DNA of 64,000 nt, taken from the NCBI RefSeq assembly GCF_013426205.1, contig NC_089422.1, positions 4,836,001 through 4,900,000 of the forward strand, in the 5' to 3' direction. This DNA comes from Metarhizium brunneum (taxonomy: Eukaryota; Ascomycota; Sordariomycetes; Hypocreales; Clavicipitaceae). How positions within the stretch are numbered: position 1 is the stretch's first letter; every line of letters starts with the position of its first letter. The notes below the pieces were generated by a model that ran no database searches, was not told the DNA's origin, and worked only from the letters and a program-made list of their open reading frames with translations. Position numbers and translations under genes: made by a program. This document shows positions 34,875-46,279 of this stretch, in pieces.

Positions 34875-36647
34875 TCATCTCCTCACCTTCTTCTTGTCTG
34901 GCCCATCCTCCTCTTCGTCGCTCAGCTCTGCGTACTGTGTCTTGGGCTGTGTCTTGCTCCATGCTTTGGTAAAGATCGGGTCATTTTGGGCCTTGTCGGC
35001 ATACTTCAGTAGCGCCTCCCGAGGATCCTCGTGTAACATGCGAGCAAGTGGGATGTTCTCAGCAACATGCTTCTCGTCTGGTTGGTTCTTTTGAAATGGA
35101 GTTTGCTGAGGGACGTGGGGTCGACGTGGATCCTTCGATCGCCCAGTCCCAGTCACACCCGACTTCCTAGCACCAGACAGGGCACCGGGTGTGATAATTG
35201 CGTCTCCAGACATGCCTAGCCCTTGATCCATTGTCAAATTCGGGTCATCGTCGATATGTCGCTTCTTCGGTGCTCGAGACATGACTTCCACGGCGCCGCG
35301 GTTCGATGTTGTTGGGTTATACAAGACGTGCGTTTCAGCGTTGGCCGAACCCGTAATAATCTGGTTGATTTTTGGATGCCAGTTCACGGTAATCAGAGCC
35401 GACCCGGGTGTTATAGGAGTCACGTGTTCAGCCCGAAGGTTGCCAGGGTTTAGAATGTGTAAATGGCCCGTCTCCGAACCCGTAATGATGCTGGTGGAGT
35501 TTGGCGAGTATTGAATATTGCTGGTAGGGAAGTGGTCCGACGTAGATGTATGAGAGACGCTGACGAGAGGTTTGGTGAATTTTCTGGTATCCCAAAGCTT
35601 GATCAGATCGTCGCCTCCTCGTGTAACTACCATGCGGCCATCAGAAGAAATATCAATGCCGCTAGTCCAGGTATTTGGCTTGTGGGCGTTTTGGATTTCA
35701 CCCGCAGGTCGGGTAAACGGTCCATTGCCACCGTACATGACCAAGGTCCCGTCGAGCGCTACACTCACGAGCACATTATTGCCGCCCTGAGATGGCTTGC
35801 CCCAGGCTACCGCCGTCATTTTTGTTCTGCCAGCTGAGCCTGCAGCTTTAGACTTGAACACCACTACCTCCTTCTGAGATCGCTTATTGTTGATGTCCCA
35901 TATTCGTAATGTGCTATCCGTGCCGGACGTGATGCAAAGATTCTTGTCTGTTGGGTGCCATGTTCCGCCAGTGATCTCTGAAATGTGCCCTTTCGTGTTG
36001 TTCATGTCTCTGAGATACATGTCTCCTTTGACGAATTCGGTGAGGATTCCACCATCTCTTGACATGATTTTGGCTTGCGGGTGCGCAGAGACACACAGGA
36101 AAACGCCTCCGGAAAGCTCGTTAAATTCCACGTGGTGGATAGGGTGCGATTCTGCGGTGGCTGCGGATTTCTTCGTTTCATAAGGGTCAACGGTCTTGAA
36201 TGCTCGTAGTGTTGTTGGTGTCATGGACGCAAAGTCATGAAAATTGATCACACAATCCAGAGAGGCTGTTAACAGTCGACCTCCAGAAGGATCTAAGGAA
36301 ACCGTGGTGACCGCACGGTTGTGTGTCTTCAAGACAAGTTCGTGCGACACTGGATACTCGTCTCCATCGTCCGAATCGTCCGAATCGTCCGAATCGTCTG
36401 AATCGTCGTCGCTGTCGTCGCTATCACTAGAACTGCCTTTGGAATGTGGTTTCTTTGCCTCCGATACGCTTGCATCTAGAGCACCAGCAGGGGCCTTGCC
36501 GTCCGCGTTCCTCTTACTTCTGTCGATCTGGGCCGCAATGTTCGCTTCCTTGGACTTCTTGCCAAACGAGGCTGGAAGGAAGGCTCGCATGGGGTCATCC
36601 TCTGCCAAGTCGGGAACCTCTATTTCGAAATCATAGTCGCTTGCCAT
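34875..36647 (-). CDS. WD40 protein WDR70 (gastrulation-defective family)
   Basis: Intronless, 590 residues from ATG 36647 (MASDYDFEIEVPDLAEDD); the frame is open further upstream, but that extension is not family-like. A seven-bladed WD40 propeller covers about residues 110-460: THNRAVTTVSLDPSGGRLLT, GGTWHPTDKNLCITSGTDST, IKLWDTRKF, GSETGHLHILNPG. The family's long insertion and the C-terminal blocks SRAPKKRHIDDDPNLTMDQG and NIPLARMLHEDPREALLKYAD are diagnostic for WDR70. In S. pombe and human, WDR70 works with CUL4-DDB1 in chromatin responses at DNA breaks (established for those species). An acidic (SDD)n tract at about 80-100 is encoded by a 9-nt DNA repeat around 36365-36425. It ends in a basic DKKKVRR tail. 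Confidence 0.92.
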   Translation of the reverse strand: MASDYDFEIEVPDLAEDDPMRAFLPASFGKKSKEANIAAQIDRSKRNADGKAPAGALDASVSEAKKPHSKGSSSDSDDSDDDSDDSDDSDDSDDGDEYPVSHELVLKTHNRAVTTVSLDPSGGRLLTASLDCVINFHDFASMTPTTLRAFKTVDPYETKKSAATAESHPIHHVEFNELSGGVFLCVSAHPQAKIMSRDGGILTEFVKGDMYLRDMNNTKGHISEITGGTWHPTDKNLCITSGTDSTLRIWDINNKRSQKEVVVFKSKAAGSAGRTKMTAVAWGKPSQGGNNVLVSVALDGTLVMYGGNGPFTRPAGEIQNAHKPNTWTSGIDISSDGRMVVTRGGDDLIKLWDTRKFTKPLVSVSHTSTSDHFPTSNIQYSPNSTSIITGSETGHLHILNPGNLRAEHVTPITPGSALITVNWHPKINQIITGSANAETHVLYNPTTSNRGAVEVMSRAPKKRHIDDDPNLTMDQGLGMSGDAIITPGALSGARKSGVTGTGRSKDPRRPHVPQQTPFQKNQPDEKHVAENIPLARMLHEDPREALLKYADKAQNDPIFTKAWSKTQPKTQYAELSDEEEDGPDKKKVRR

Positions 36648-37040
36648 ATCTAAGACTTCGCAGCATAGCGGCGAGTGCTGATTCTGGAAGGATTTAGGGA
36701 GTGCGAGGGTTGGAGCTCGAGATGCGAATTCCTTTGCGACTAGAATCGCGCCGTCACGTGTGGGGCCAAGTCTCTCGGTACTTGGCCGTGGTGCGAGTCC
36801 ATTTGACATCAACACCAGACTCTCAATATTCGGCATTGGAGAGCTAAAATCGGCATATGTACTAATCGTAGTTCATCAAGATGAAAGCTCAATACATGGT
36901 TCGATCTTACAGCCAGCCAGTCTTGTTTCGCGCCCATCCGTCCCCGTCGATTTCGTTCTCTCACCGCGACTTCTCTGCATTGCGCAAGTGACCTAGTCTC
37001 TAGTTTCCAGTTGCAAACAACCCTTGCTGCGACCCGGCCA
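36648..37040. other. Intergenic, about 390 nt
   Basis: Promoter of the WDR70 gene and 3' flank of the P450 gene, both on the minus strand. Nothing further seen. Confidence 0.6.
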
Positions 37041-38767
37041 TCACGATGCTTTTTCAATCAGGCACCGCTTTCCTTTGGGGCTCATCAAAAAATAGATCGT
37101 CTCATTCATGTCATCATCCGACATTCCTTCACGCTCAGACATACATGCAGTTGGAAATTCCTGGAAAAAACGAGCCGCGGCGAGCCGAAGCTCGATATAC
37201 GCCAAGTGCAATCCTATACAAACTGAGTTGGTGTCAGCGGTCAAGTCTTGCTCATAGGCAGCACGTAAGTTAAAGGACATACTTCTTGGTCCACGACCAA
37301 ATGCCATGAAGGCCTCCTTCATAGCCTTTGTTGGCGCCGCCCACCGATAGGGGTTAAACTCGTCAGGGTTTGGGAAAATGTCTGGATGTCGATGCATCGT
37401 GTACGCTTGGGTGGCCACCGTGGTACCACCTGGGAGCCAGTAACCTCCAAGCTCTACTCCGCCTTGAGGGACCTCCCGGGGAAGTAGTGCTGGAGCTGCG
37501 GAATAGAGACGAAGCGTCTCTTCGACGCATTGGCTTAGGAGAGGCAGCTCTCGCAGATCATGTTCGGTGAAGTCATCGGGCAACGTTCGAAGCTCTTTCA
37601 CAAGCGCATCCCGGAGCTCAGGACGCCGGCAGACGGACCAGAGCAAATAGGTTAGGGAATTCGATGTCGTATCACTGCCGGCTACAATCAAACCCTGGGC
37701 GTTTATGACGATCTCGGAGAACGACAACTTCTCATCCTCTCTGGCCTTGAACATCTTGGTGACAATTATTTGCTTTGGTACTTCTGGGTTCTGGTCAATC
37801 AAACTCTGATAGCGTTGGAGAGACTGTTCAGCATAGCCTATAATGCGTCTAGCTTGTTGAACGTTCTTCTGAAAGATGGGCAGTGGATATTTTCGTGCCA
37901 AAGCAATTACTCGTGGGAAGGTGATTCGAACAGCGGATACCACTCCAACTCCCTCCAAATCGCGGATGTACTGGTTTTTCTACCGCACAAACCGTGTCAG
38001 CGTCCTGTCAAGTCGACCGCATCAAGAGTTTGGCTTGGTGCCGGAACATACCTCGCCTTTCTCCAACATTTGGAACGACTCGCCGAAGGCAAGCTCGCCT
38101 ATGACATCTGTTGCCATAAAAAGACACCATTTAAAGACATCCACAAAGCCTCGTGTTTGCATATCCTCCTTCATTCTCTGGATCGTCAACTCTACGCGGG
38201 AGGTTATTGCTGGGAGAAGCGACTTCAAGGACGACTCGGACAATTGTGCGGACATGAGTCTTCTCAATTTCCGATGATAGTCAACATCGGCAGTCGAAAA
38301 GATATTTGCCATGGGCTGTGCAGTCAAGTGTCTGTAAAATATGGTTTTGCGAAACGTCTCTTTGGTGCTGTAAACGATCTTCGTTGCATCGAGATCGGCC
38401 ACGGAAACCTCATTAGGTCCAATCCGAACATACGGGCCTGATTCATGAAATGGTTAGTCCCGCCTCAGACATGCAGTGAAGAGACACGAAGCAATACCGA
38501 ATTTCTTGTGCAAATTGTGGACATAGAACACTTTGTTCCCGTTGTAGTACTGATATTTGCCAACCAGGTCTGTCCACTTTGCATACCAAGGACCGGGCAC
38601 CTTGGAAAGGGGATTGGATAAACCGGAATATATAAACTGTCATCCGTGGAGGTTAGTATGTCAATAGAATATGAATGCCATTCATGGTTTGTGCTAACAT
38701 ATAATACCGTTACTACCAGAGCGACGCCGACCAGTTCGGGAACATGGTCTGCCACGCGAGACTCCAT
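37041..38767 (-). CDS. Cytochrome P450 monooxygenase
   Basis: Five exons: 38699-38767, 38498-38636, 38052-38437, 37283-37979 and 37041-37222; about 490 residues; all junctions are GT-AG and in frame. The first donor is ambiguous: GTATTA at 38707 would shorten exon 1 by three codons. Seen: N-terminal membrane anchor (HVPELVGVALVVT), the proline hinge NPLSKVPGPWYAKW, GPYVRIGPNEVSV, the I-helix AGSDTTSNS, ExxR in EETLRLYSAAPALLPR, EFNPYRW, and the haem loop FGRGPRICIG, which is split by the last intron. This layout is typical of microsomal P450s of fungal secondary metabolism or detoxification (class II, partner CPR). Substrate unknown. No polyketide, peptide or terpene synthase gene is nearby, so it is an orphan within this window. 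Upstream ATG in frame at 38833 would add an Arg-rich stretch; I prefer 38767. Confidence 0.9.
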
Positions 38768-40734
38768 TTCTTTGGTTTGTCTTGGGTAGTGCTTGGAGAG
38801 TTGGACTAGAGGTCGGCGAAAGAAGATGGGCAAACAGGTACCAGGCCTGTGTCCTGCTCATTCAATTTATAACTTGTTTCTACGGAGCCATCAGAGGTAC
38901 TGATGCGTCACCAAGCTGCGTCCCGGCTGCATCCTCCACTGCTGTCCTTGCCAGCACTTACACCGTCAAGGCAGGCTATCGAATAGGATGCGCGAGATCC
39001 AAATTCAAAGGAGTTTATTCGGCCGCAAGTCGTAGCTTGCGAAACCAATATGCCATCCCATGTGCCCATAACGGCGGGAAATACGCAGTCCTTCCGAAAG
39101 AGCGAGGGCCGGTTTGGCCCCTCAAAGATCGGGCGTTCGGGGGCGTCACTGACCGACCTGGTCAGTTCTTCCACTCCCATGTAACCCTACATGGGATCTA
39201 CTCGGCAGAAAGGGCATCAGAAATACGGGGAACAGTGCAAATAGTCTGGTGCTATTTGATCAAAGTCTCTTTGGCGGGGTCCGTAGAACAGCGTATGTAT
39301 GTGTTGTTTGGTGGTACGGCATACTATTTCATGAGGCCGGGCAATCGGCCGATTTAACTTGCACGAGCAACGCGAGCTGAAGGCGGACGACTATTTCCGG
39401 CCTCTGGTTGCATGAGGTAGCATACCATGTTGCCACGTATGTTATCCTTGGTTCAAGTTTGCGGTCTTGAGCGGTCGGTGAGGCCAACAGGAGATTTTAC
39501 TGGTTCCGATGTCGTCGCTGGGCAGTGTAAGTGTGTGGCTTGCGCTGCATTTCTGCACGGTCATGGCGGTGAATAAGCTGAACATTGCGGCAAGAACAGC
39601 ATTTGAGGCCAGGAGAGCATTCATACTGCTGAGACTTTATTGCTTGATGGTAGCGTCAGAGGGACAAAAGCGCCGTGAATCCCCTTCATTTGCTGCCATA
39701 AACATTTATACTCATCAGGGATTTATCGGGCTTGGTTCAAGACGTATCACAGATACAACATTACCACAGGCGTTCTCGTCAGAAGCTTCAATCGGAAACA
39801 AGAAAGCGTGCAGAATCATGCGTGCTGCCGTCTGTTTAAACAGCTCTGCAAGCTGACCCTCCAACGGTACATTTGCCATTTCAGGCCATCCTCGCCCATC
39901 GGTTCCTCGGTCCTCCGACCCTGCATCAACAGAATATTCTTGGCTCCCAGCATACAAAGGACCATGCTCCGTAATAGGACATGTTTATCCCGAAGCAGCA
40001 AGCTCTGTACGGTGAAGACGGGACACGAGTGGATACCATGTATGTACGTGCGTGTATGGAAATGTGAATTATGATGCCGGCTGGTGGAGAGATGCACCAG
40101 ACACGATATAGACGTCAGTCCCCAGATATAAACTTATGTCCTAGCTAACTTGCTTTCTACGACATTCGTATAACGACGAGTAGCTGGCACCTCCGCACGG
40201 TAGGATACCTTTAGCCTGCCAACATGGCTCGGATGAAAAGAGCGAATACAAAACAAATACAAGTAGGAAGTAACCTGACCCTCACATTGAAATATTGTGG
40301 CAGACCCGTGCAGCTATGAATGCGCAGAGCGTTGATGCAATTGAAAACACCGACACACAAGAGTCGAGACACCGCTCGGCGTTTGGCACTCGCTGGCATA
40401 CGTCTTGTGTTTTCTGCTGTCCCCTTGGCCTGCCTCTTTCAGGATGGAATACGGACTAATGGCATCCCAACAAGAGACACGGTCTCGGTGGAAGACAAGG
40501 GATGTTTTCAACCAACTGGATAGACTGCAGAAATAAAATCAGTATTTCCAACTCATGTGGTTATATGTGGCATAGCCGCTTACAAACAAGACACTTGCCA
40601 GGCCTGTTGTGATACTCGTTTCTGATTGGCTGCTACTGCCCTCTGTCTCGGTATCCATCGCGACGTCAGACGCGGCTGGCCGTTTTGTTCTTCTGCTTCT
40701 CACTACCACTCGGCAACCGCCCTGCGCCACAAGG
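38768..40734. other. Intergenic, about 2.0 kb, no supportable gene
   Basis: A plus-strand open frame (38782-39357) has no ATG at its start and no family-like sequence. The region should hold the P450 and Swc5 promoters. No repeats of note. Confidence 0.55.
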
Positions 40735-41781
40735 ATGCCTCCTAGTCCAGTTCTAGACGAGGAAGACGAGCAATATGCTTCGTCCCAAGACTCGGACTTT
40801 GCGCCCGACGAAGCGCCCGAGCCGGTATCCGACCAGTCCGATGCCGAAGACGCAGAAGAAGGCGAGAAGAAACGAAAGCAATCACAGCCAGACGGACAGG
40901 CTCACGACAATGGTTACGATAATTCCGGAGATGAAGCCATCATAGCAAAGGGCAAAAAGAGGCGGAAACGAGCAGAAGAGAAGGGACGCCCCGTGGACGA
41001 AGATGAAGGCGGCGAAGGAGGACTGGTCAAGACCCGTGCTCAACGTGCAGCCGAGTGCGTCCCTTCCCAGCCGCTTCCTCTCATGCGATTGACTGCAAGC
41101 TAATTTTTTTTAATTTTTTCGTGTCTCTGAAGAAAGGAGGAGCGCAAGTACGCCGTGAACAATGGTCCCGTCACAATCGACGTGGATGCCCTGTGGGCGC
41201 AGATGATTTCCGGCGAGCAAATCAAACCTAGTGCCCCGCCAGTCGAAGCAAATGGAGAGCATACAAGGGAGCCTTCCGACAGCAAGACAGCTCCAACGGC
41301 CTCGTCAGATGACCCCCAATCGGACACCATCCGCATCAAGCGCACATACAACTTTGCCGGTCGGGTTCACACCGAAGAGAAGATTGTGGCCAGAGATTCT
41401 GCCGAGGCGAAGCTGTACCTTGCGTCCCAAGGCCAGGACACACTCGACGTCGATTCATCGCCAACGAAGCGCGCCACAAGGAAAGCGTTCCGCTCTGCAT
41501 TCGAGCCCATGATAGACGTCAGGCTGGGACGTGCAGACTTGAATCTCGGGCTTGCCGCAAGAATTCAAGCTGGCAAGGAGGCCCGAGCCAAGAAGCTCAC
41601 TACAGTGGAGAAGAGCAGAATGGATTGGGCGGGATACGTGGACAAGGAGGGAATCAAGGACGAGCTGGAGTTGGCGAGCAAATCCAAAGATTCGTACGCC
41701 GCTCGACAGGACTTCTTGGCGAGAAGCGAAGCTATACGGGAGGACGATGCAAGGAGGGCCAGAATAGCCGGGAAATCATGA
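40735..41781 (+). CDS. swc5: SWR1-complex subunit Swc5 (BCNT/CFDP1 family)
   Basis: Two exons, 40735-41054 and 41133-41781, with a 78-nt phase-2 intron; 322 residues. The acceptor is the AG at 41131-41132, which gives RAAEKEERKYAVNNGP in frame; the other AGs nearby would break the frame. The N-terminal third is acidic and disordered (DEEDEQYASSQDSDFAPDEA), with a basic stretch KGKKRRKRAEEK. The C-terminal BCNT domain is clear: LTTVEKSRMDWAGYVDKEGI, then DELELASKSKDSYAARQDFL (residues about 265-310). Swc5 is needed by the SWR1 remodeller to exchange H2A-H2B for H2A.Z-H2B; the acidic region binds H2A-H2B and the BCNT domain activates the ATPase (established in yeast). Start context CACAAGGATGCC. 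Confidence 0.93.
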
Positions 41782-42256
41782 TTACATTAATGGAGGCGCG
41801 ATTGCATATTCGGGCGTTTGGGATGATACCATGGAAGTTGGGCTTCTGGGTTAAATGGGTCAAACAGAACGGTTCCTGTTCTCGATGTACGATACAGAAG
41901 GAAGAGCAATGGCTATTAGCACATGTGCCAAAAATGGTGCTTCACTACTTGAACATTTTCAAAACGAGAATCCAATTCGTCTCAAGTGCTTGCTAGATAG
42001 TTTTGGTGTTATGTTCTCCCCGTACTTTGAGCACCTTCAATGTTGGGGCCTGGCAACCGTACCTAGTACTCCGTACTTAAGGTAACTGCCAGGTACCTAG
42101 GCAGTGGGGCCATCGTCATAAAGTCTACATGTATTCCGCCGCTAACGTTCGCTAAGCATAAGGCTGAACATGAGCAGCCTCTCCAAAAATTTATAACGTT
42201 TTCACGTACCACCTCACCATTACCTCGACATACCACAGGACACCACGAATGATATA
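41782..42256. other. Intergenic, about 475 nt
   Basis: Tandem interval between two plus-strand genes. The dispersed motif is at 42066-42076 next to AGGTACCTAGG palindromic sequence. Holds the Faf1-gene promoter. Confidence 0.6.
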
Positions 42257-43274
42257 ATGGCCGTCCTAGGCAAGCGCAAAGCGCCCGCATCATCAATATC
42301 TGAACCAGACGCGAATGAATTACTCCGCCGACATTTCGAGGCTAGGTTCCAACCACTCGAAGAAAGACTTTCCAACACAAAGTCGGAAGAACAGGCAGAT
42401 GAGGGTGACAGTGACGAGGACTCCGAATGGGGCGGATTATCAAACGACGATGCCGCCGGCAGCGATGAGGAGGAAGGCGATGACGCGGAGGATCTTCTCG
42501 AGGGCGAGTCCGGCGACGACGGTAGGCTGTTTCCTCCCCGTCCTCGCAATTCACCGTACTGATGGTCAATCGACCAAGACACACCAGCAATCGAAATAAT
42601 CGACCACTCAACCCCCCAGCTGCCCAAAGAGTCAATGTCCAAGCGCGAACTCAAAGCATTCATGGTCCGCCTCCTCCCCTCCCTGCATCACCAGCCAGAC
42701 AGAGCTACTAACGCATCATCAGTCCTCGCGGCCCCCGGACCAATCCGCAACCCCCAACCCCATCCAACCCGCCGTCTCCTCCAACCCGTCCACCCTCCCC
42801 GAGGACGCACCCTCGCTCCTCAAACAGGATCTCGAACTCCGCCGCCTCCTCGCAGAATCGCACCTCCTCGCCCCCCACGCCGCCGCCAAGTCCCTCTCGT
42901 CCGCGTCCTCCTTCGCCGCGCAACCAAAATCCTTTGCGGCAGGTCGAACGCGGCAAAAGGCAACAGACCTACGTGTCCAAGCGCTCGGTTCGAAGCTGTC
43001 AATACATAAGCAGGACAAGATGCCGATGCACATGAGAAAGGGCATGGCTGTGGCTGCGGATGCACGCGAGGCCAAGAGGAGACGCGAGGCCAAGGAGAAT
43101 GGAATCATTCTAGAGAGAGAAACGGGAAAGCAAAGGCGGACGAGAGGCCGGAGAAGTGATGTTGATAGACCGGGAGTGGGCAGACTGAGGGGTGCCGAGT
43201 TGCGCATCAGCGAAAGGGACGTCAAAAGAATTGAGGGTAACCGGGATGTATTTGGGCGCAACGGGAGAAGATAG
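42257..43274 (+). CDS. faf1: Nucleolar rRNA-processing factor Faf1 (DUF4602 / C1orf131 family)
   Basis: Three exons: 42257-42521, 42588-42664 and 42723-43274; introns of 66 and 58 nt; 297 residues. N-terminus MAVLGKRKAPASS, then LRRHFEARFQPL, then an acidic linker (EDSEWGGL, DEEEGDDAEDLLEGE). The middle exon encodes STPQLPKESMSKRELKAFM. The C-terminus is very basic and matches the DUF4602 block: DKMPMHMRKGMAVAADAREA, then KRRREAKENGIILE, ending with RLRGAELRISERDVKRIEG. Yeast Faf1 is a component of the small-subunit processome required for early pre-rRNA cleavages (established). The third exon also carries a Pro/Ser-rich linker before DLELRRLLAESHLL. The gene is tail-to-tail with ste12 (671 bases between stops). 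Confidence 0.88.
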
Positions 43275-43945
43275 ATCGCGGCGAGTGTAAATTGAGAGCA
43301 AAGCTTAGCATCACTACTTGGGGCAGTAGTTGGCAACAAGAGTCTTCGGGTAGGTCTCTCCCAAGAGCATGCTACCATCGGTGTTGTTTGATTGACAGAG
43401 CATGCACCCAAATCCACAAGGAATAGGAGAAAACGCAATTGGAGAAAAAAGACTTCATTTGGTTCATATTTTGTTCGTTTCATTTGAACTACAACAGCGC
43501 GTCCCAAGGCATCGCCAAGGACTAACCTCTAAGTTTCGCCCGTCTGCCCCACCGGTTTCGAGTTAAAAGCGATAAATGTACAAAGGCGTCCTATCCTGTG
43601 TCTCCATCAGAGTAATATAATCCCCAGTTCTCCGTCTGGGGTCTTCTTAGACGATGGTTTCGTCTTTCCTCGTTCAGCACACTAAGCACACATCTAGGGG
43701 TTGTCTCCTCCTTTTCCCACTCATCAGACGCCGCAATAAGAATAAAATGGGGAAACAGAGGGATAATAACACGTAAAAACAGATCAATGGAAATAATATG
43801 CAGTAGTAGCTGACTTGGGGGGAGTGCCCGAGTGATTTCTCACATAAATAGCTGAACTAAAAACCCCAGAAAGAGTCATGTAACAAAAAAAAAAGAAAAG
43901 AAAAGAAAGAAATGCTGAAATGTATCATGAGATTATCAATCTTTG
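43275..43945. other. Intergenic between convergent Faf1 and Ste12 genes
   Basis: 3' flanks of both genes. An AAAAGAAAAGAAAAG-type run lies near 43887-43911. No gene-like frame. Confidence 0.6.
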
Positions 43946-46279
43946 TTACATCATGCCACTGGCATTAATCGTAGCTGGTTGGCTAATCGTCATTGGCATG
44001 CTGAGGGTTTGCAAGCTGTTGAAGGTCTGAGGCTGGTGCATGGCGCTATTGTTGGCGTTGCTGATGCTATTTGATGAGACGGATTCATTGGCGGCGGCAT
44101 TAAGAGATGTAGGAACGTATGCAGCCTCAGAAGTAGGGGATGCCTCCTCGACAGAGCCGAGTTGATCCTCACCCGAGTATTCCTCTTCCTCCTCGGCAGA
44201 GAGATTGAAAGAGCCCTCGCCACCATCTTCGCGGCTGTGGGTACGTTTGTGCCTGCAGGTATGCGAGTTAGTAAATCTCTACCGACAAAGGTTCGGCTCA
44301 TGTAGCTAAATGGCTGTTTCAAGTAGACTTACTGTGCAAGGTTGTCGGATCGAGAAAATGCTTTGCTGCAATGGGGACAAATGTAAGGCTTCTCTTGAGT
44401 GTGCGTTCGGACGTGTCTGGAAAAAAGGTTAGGGTTTCAAAATTTGTGCTGTTGCTATGAAGAAGTTGAGACTTACCTCTTCAAATGCTCGAGACGTTTG
44501 AAGAGTCGACCACAGGTTGGAATTGGGCATGAGTGAGACTTATGGGGGTACGGGCCAAGCTCCATCACAGTAGCTGAACGAGCCCGTCGAATGACGCCGC
44601 TTGGGCCAGACAGGGTACGGCGGTGGTCTTTGATGACACCGTCATGAGAAAGCTCGTCTCCGAAGGCTGGCTGAAGGGTCATGGGGTTCAGTGCCGGGCT
44701 CCCATCCACATTGGACAGTGGCGTACCATGTCGAGACAAATCGACAACATCCTTATGCTGTTGGCTGCCCATGGACATACCAGATGCACTGTAGGAAAGT
44801 CCGGGAGGAGAATTATCAGCCGACTCCTCACCTTCAGCCACAGGACCAACAGACGCTGAAACAGATCGTCTCAAATCAGACGGCCTGTGAGCCGCAGTGT
44901 TCGGGACAGGCGCACCAGGGATAGCCGACATAGATGGCGGAATCGAAGATCGACGTCGTCGTTGCTTGTATGTCGGGGAGCCTTCAATGACAGAGTAAAC
45001 ATTGTTTGTGCCGTACGAACGGGTGAACTGCGATCCGGCCAGGTTTGAAGGAGGCAACTGCACCATGCCATTGAGGCCGTTCACTCCAGAGAGATGATCG
45101 GGGATAGCGGAATACAATCCGGTCTCCTCGTTGGCGATATATGCAGGCTCTCCCGTCATACCCAGAGCTTGCTGAGGCGGGGTAATTGGTTCGAAAGAGA
45201 TGCCTCGGTTGCTATAATCCTCGTACTGAGAGGAAACGAAGGATGGGGCAGGTGAGTACTCTAAACCGTAGGCGGGCATGGACGCATGTCTTTGATGGCC
45301 GTGTGTGATCGGGACGCCATTTTGGTTATACTGAACACGGGTGAAGTCAGGTTCTCTTTTGACGTGGGCAACTTGTTGGGGAACTGCCGCAGCCATCGGC
45401 ATAGCTTCGTAAGAAACCATGTGGTGGTCCATTGGTTCACCCATGGGCGCTGCCATGGTTTGAGGCATCATGCTCGGAGGTGGCATAGAGTCCATGGCTC
45501 TCATTACAGGGGAGGTCGACTGGCCTTGAGAAAACGACGTCGCCTGCTGGGCATTGAACGAAGACGAGTTGGCTTGTTGCGTCTTGGTGAGTTGCTCGTA
45601 CAAGGACTGAGATGAGTCGTATTGGAAGGACAACGCAGGCTCGCTGACTGCCACTGTGGTGGCTTCCTGGCCCATCTTCTCTCGCTTCAAATCCCGCTCA
45701 AGGGCGTCCAAAAAGAGGCGGTCATGTGGAACACTGTACCAATAGAAAACCTTTTGCTTCTTTTGTGTCCGAATGCAATTATTCTTGTAGAGGAAGTCAA
45801 GGAATGCACTCTTGGGTTCCTCCAAGGACGCATCGGTGCCAGACTTCAGGTTTCGTAAATCAGAGAAAATACCCTCCTCAAACTTCTTAGAGTTTTTGAC
45901 AGGGCGGCCAAATGCCTGGAATCTGAATGACAGGCATCGTACAATGTCGGTGCCAGAGATATGAAAGAGATTGTTCCACAAAACGCAAGAGACATATTCG
46001 CCGGTGGGCAGTAAAAATCGGCGGATGTACTGGTCTGGTTGCCAATCAACTGGCGCTGAGATGAGAAAATATTTCACTGCAACCATCAGCGGTTAGCAAA
46101 TACAAATCACCAGCGACAAGGGAGCCCATCCAAAACATGGTTGCTTCAGGCTGCAACATACAATTATCTACTTGCTGAAGTGCAACCTGAGCATCGTGCG
46201 GCAATGCCTGCTGCGCTTCGGTACTCAGCATGAAGGTCTCTGGCTTTTGAGGTGCCATGGTGGCATGTTGTGAGTACAT
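43946..46279 (-). CDS. ste12: Transcription factor Ste12 (STE domain plus two C2H2 zinc fingers)
   Basis: Four exons: 46162-46279, 44477-46076, 44333-44416 and 43946-44252; 702 residues; introns of 85, 60 and 80 nt. It is the regulator at the end of the pheromone/filamentation MAPK cascade (Fus3/Kss1-type), controlling mating, invasive growth and, in pathogens, appressorium function. The homeodomain-like STE region spans about residues 38-160: [75 protein letters not shown] Ser/Pro/Gln-rich middle follows. Two C2H2 fingers lie at 556-578 and 586-606 ([29 protein letters not shown]), and both small C-terminal introns cut this finger region. An acidic segment [10 protein letters not shown] follows. 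The start [14 protein letters not shown] matches remembered orthologues; an upstream ATG is unlikely. Confidence 0.96.

Noticed and set aside
38782..39357. 191-codon plus-strand frame antisense to the P450 promoter
   Set aside because: No ATG at the start, no domain, no splice structure.
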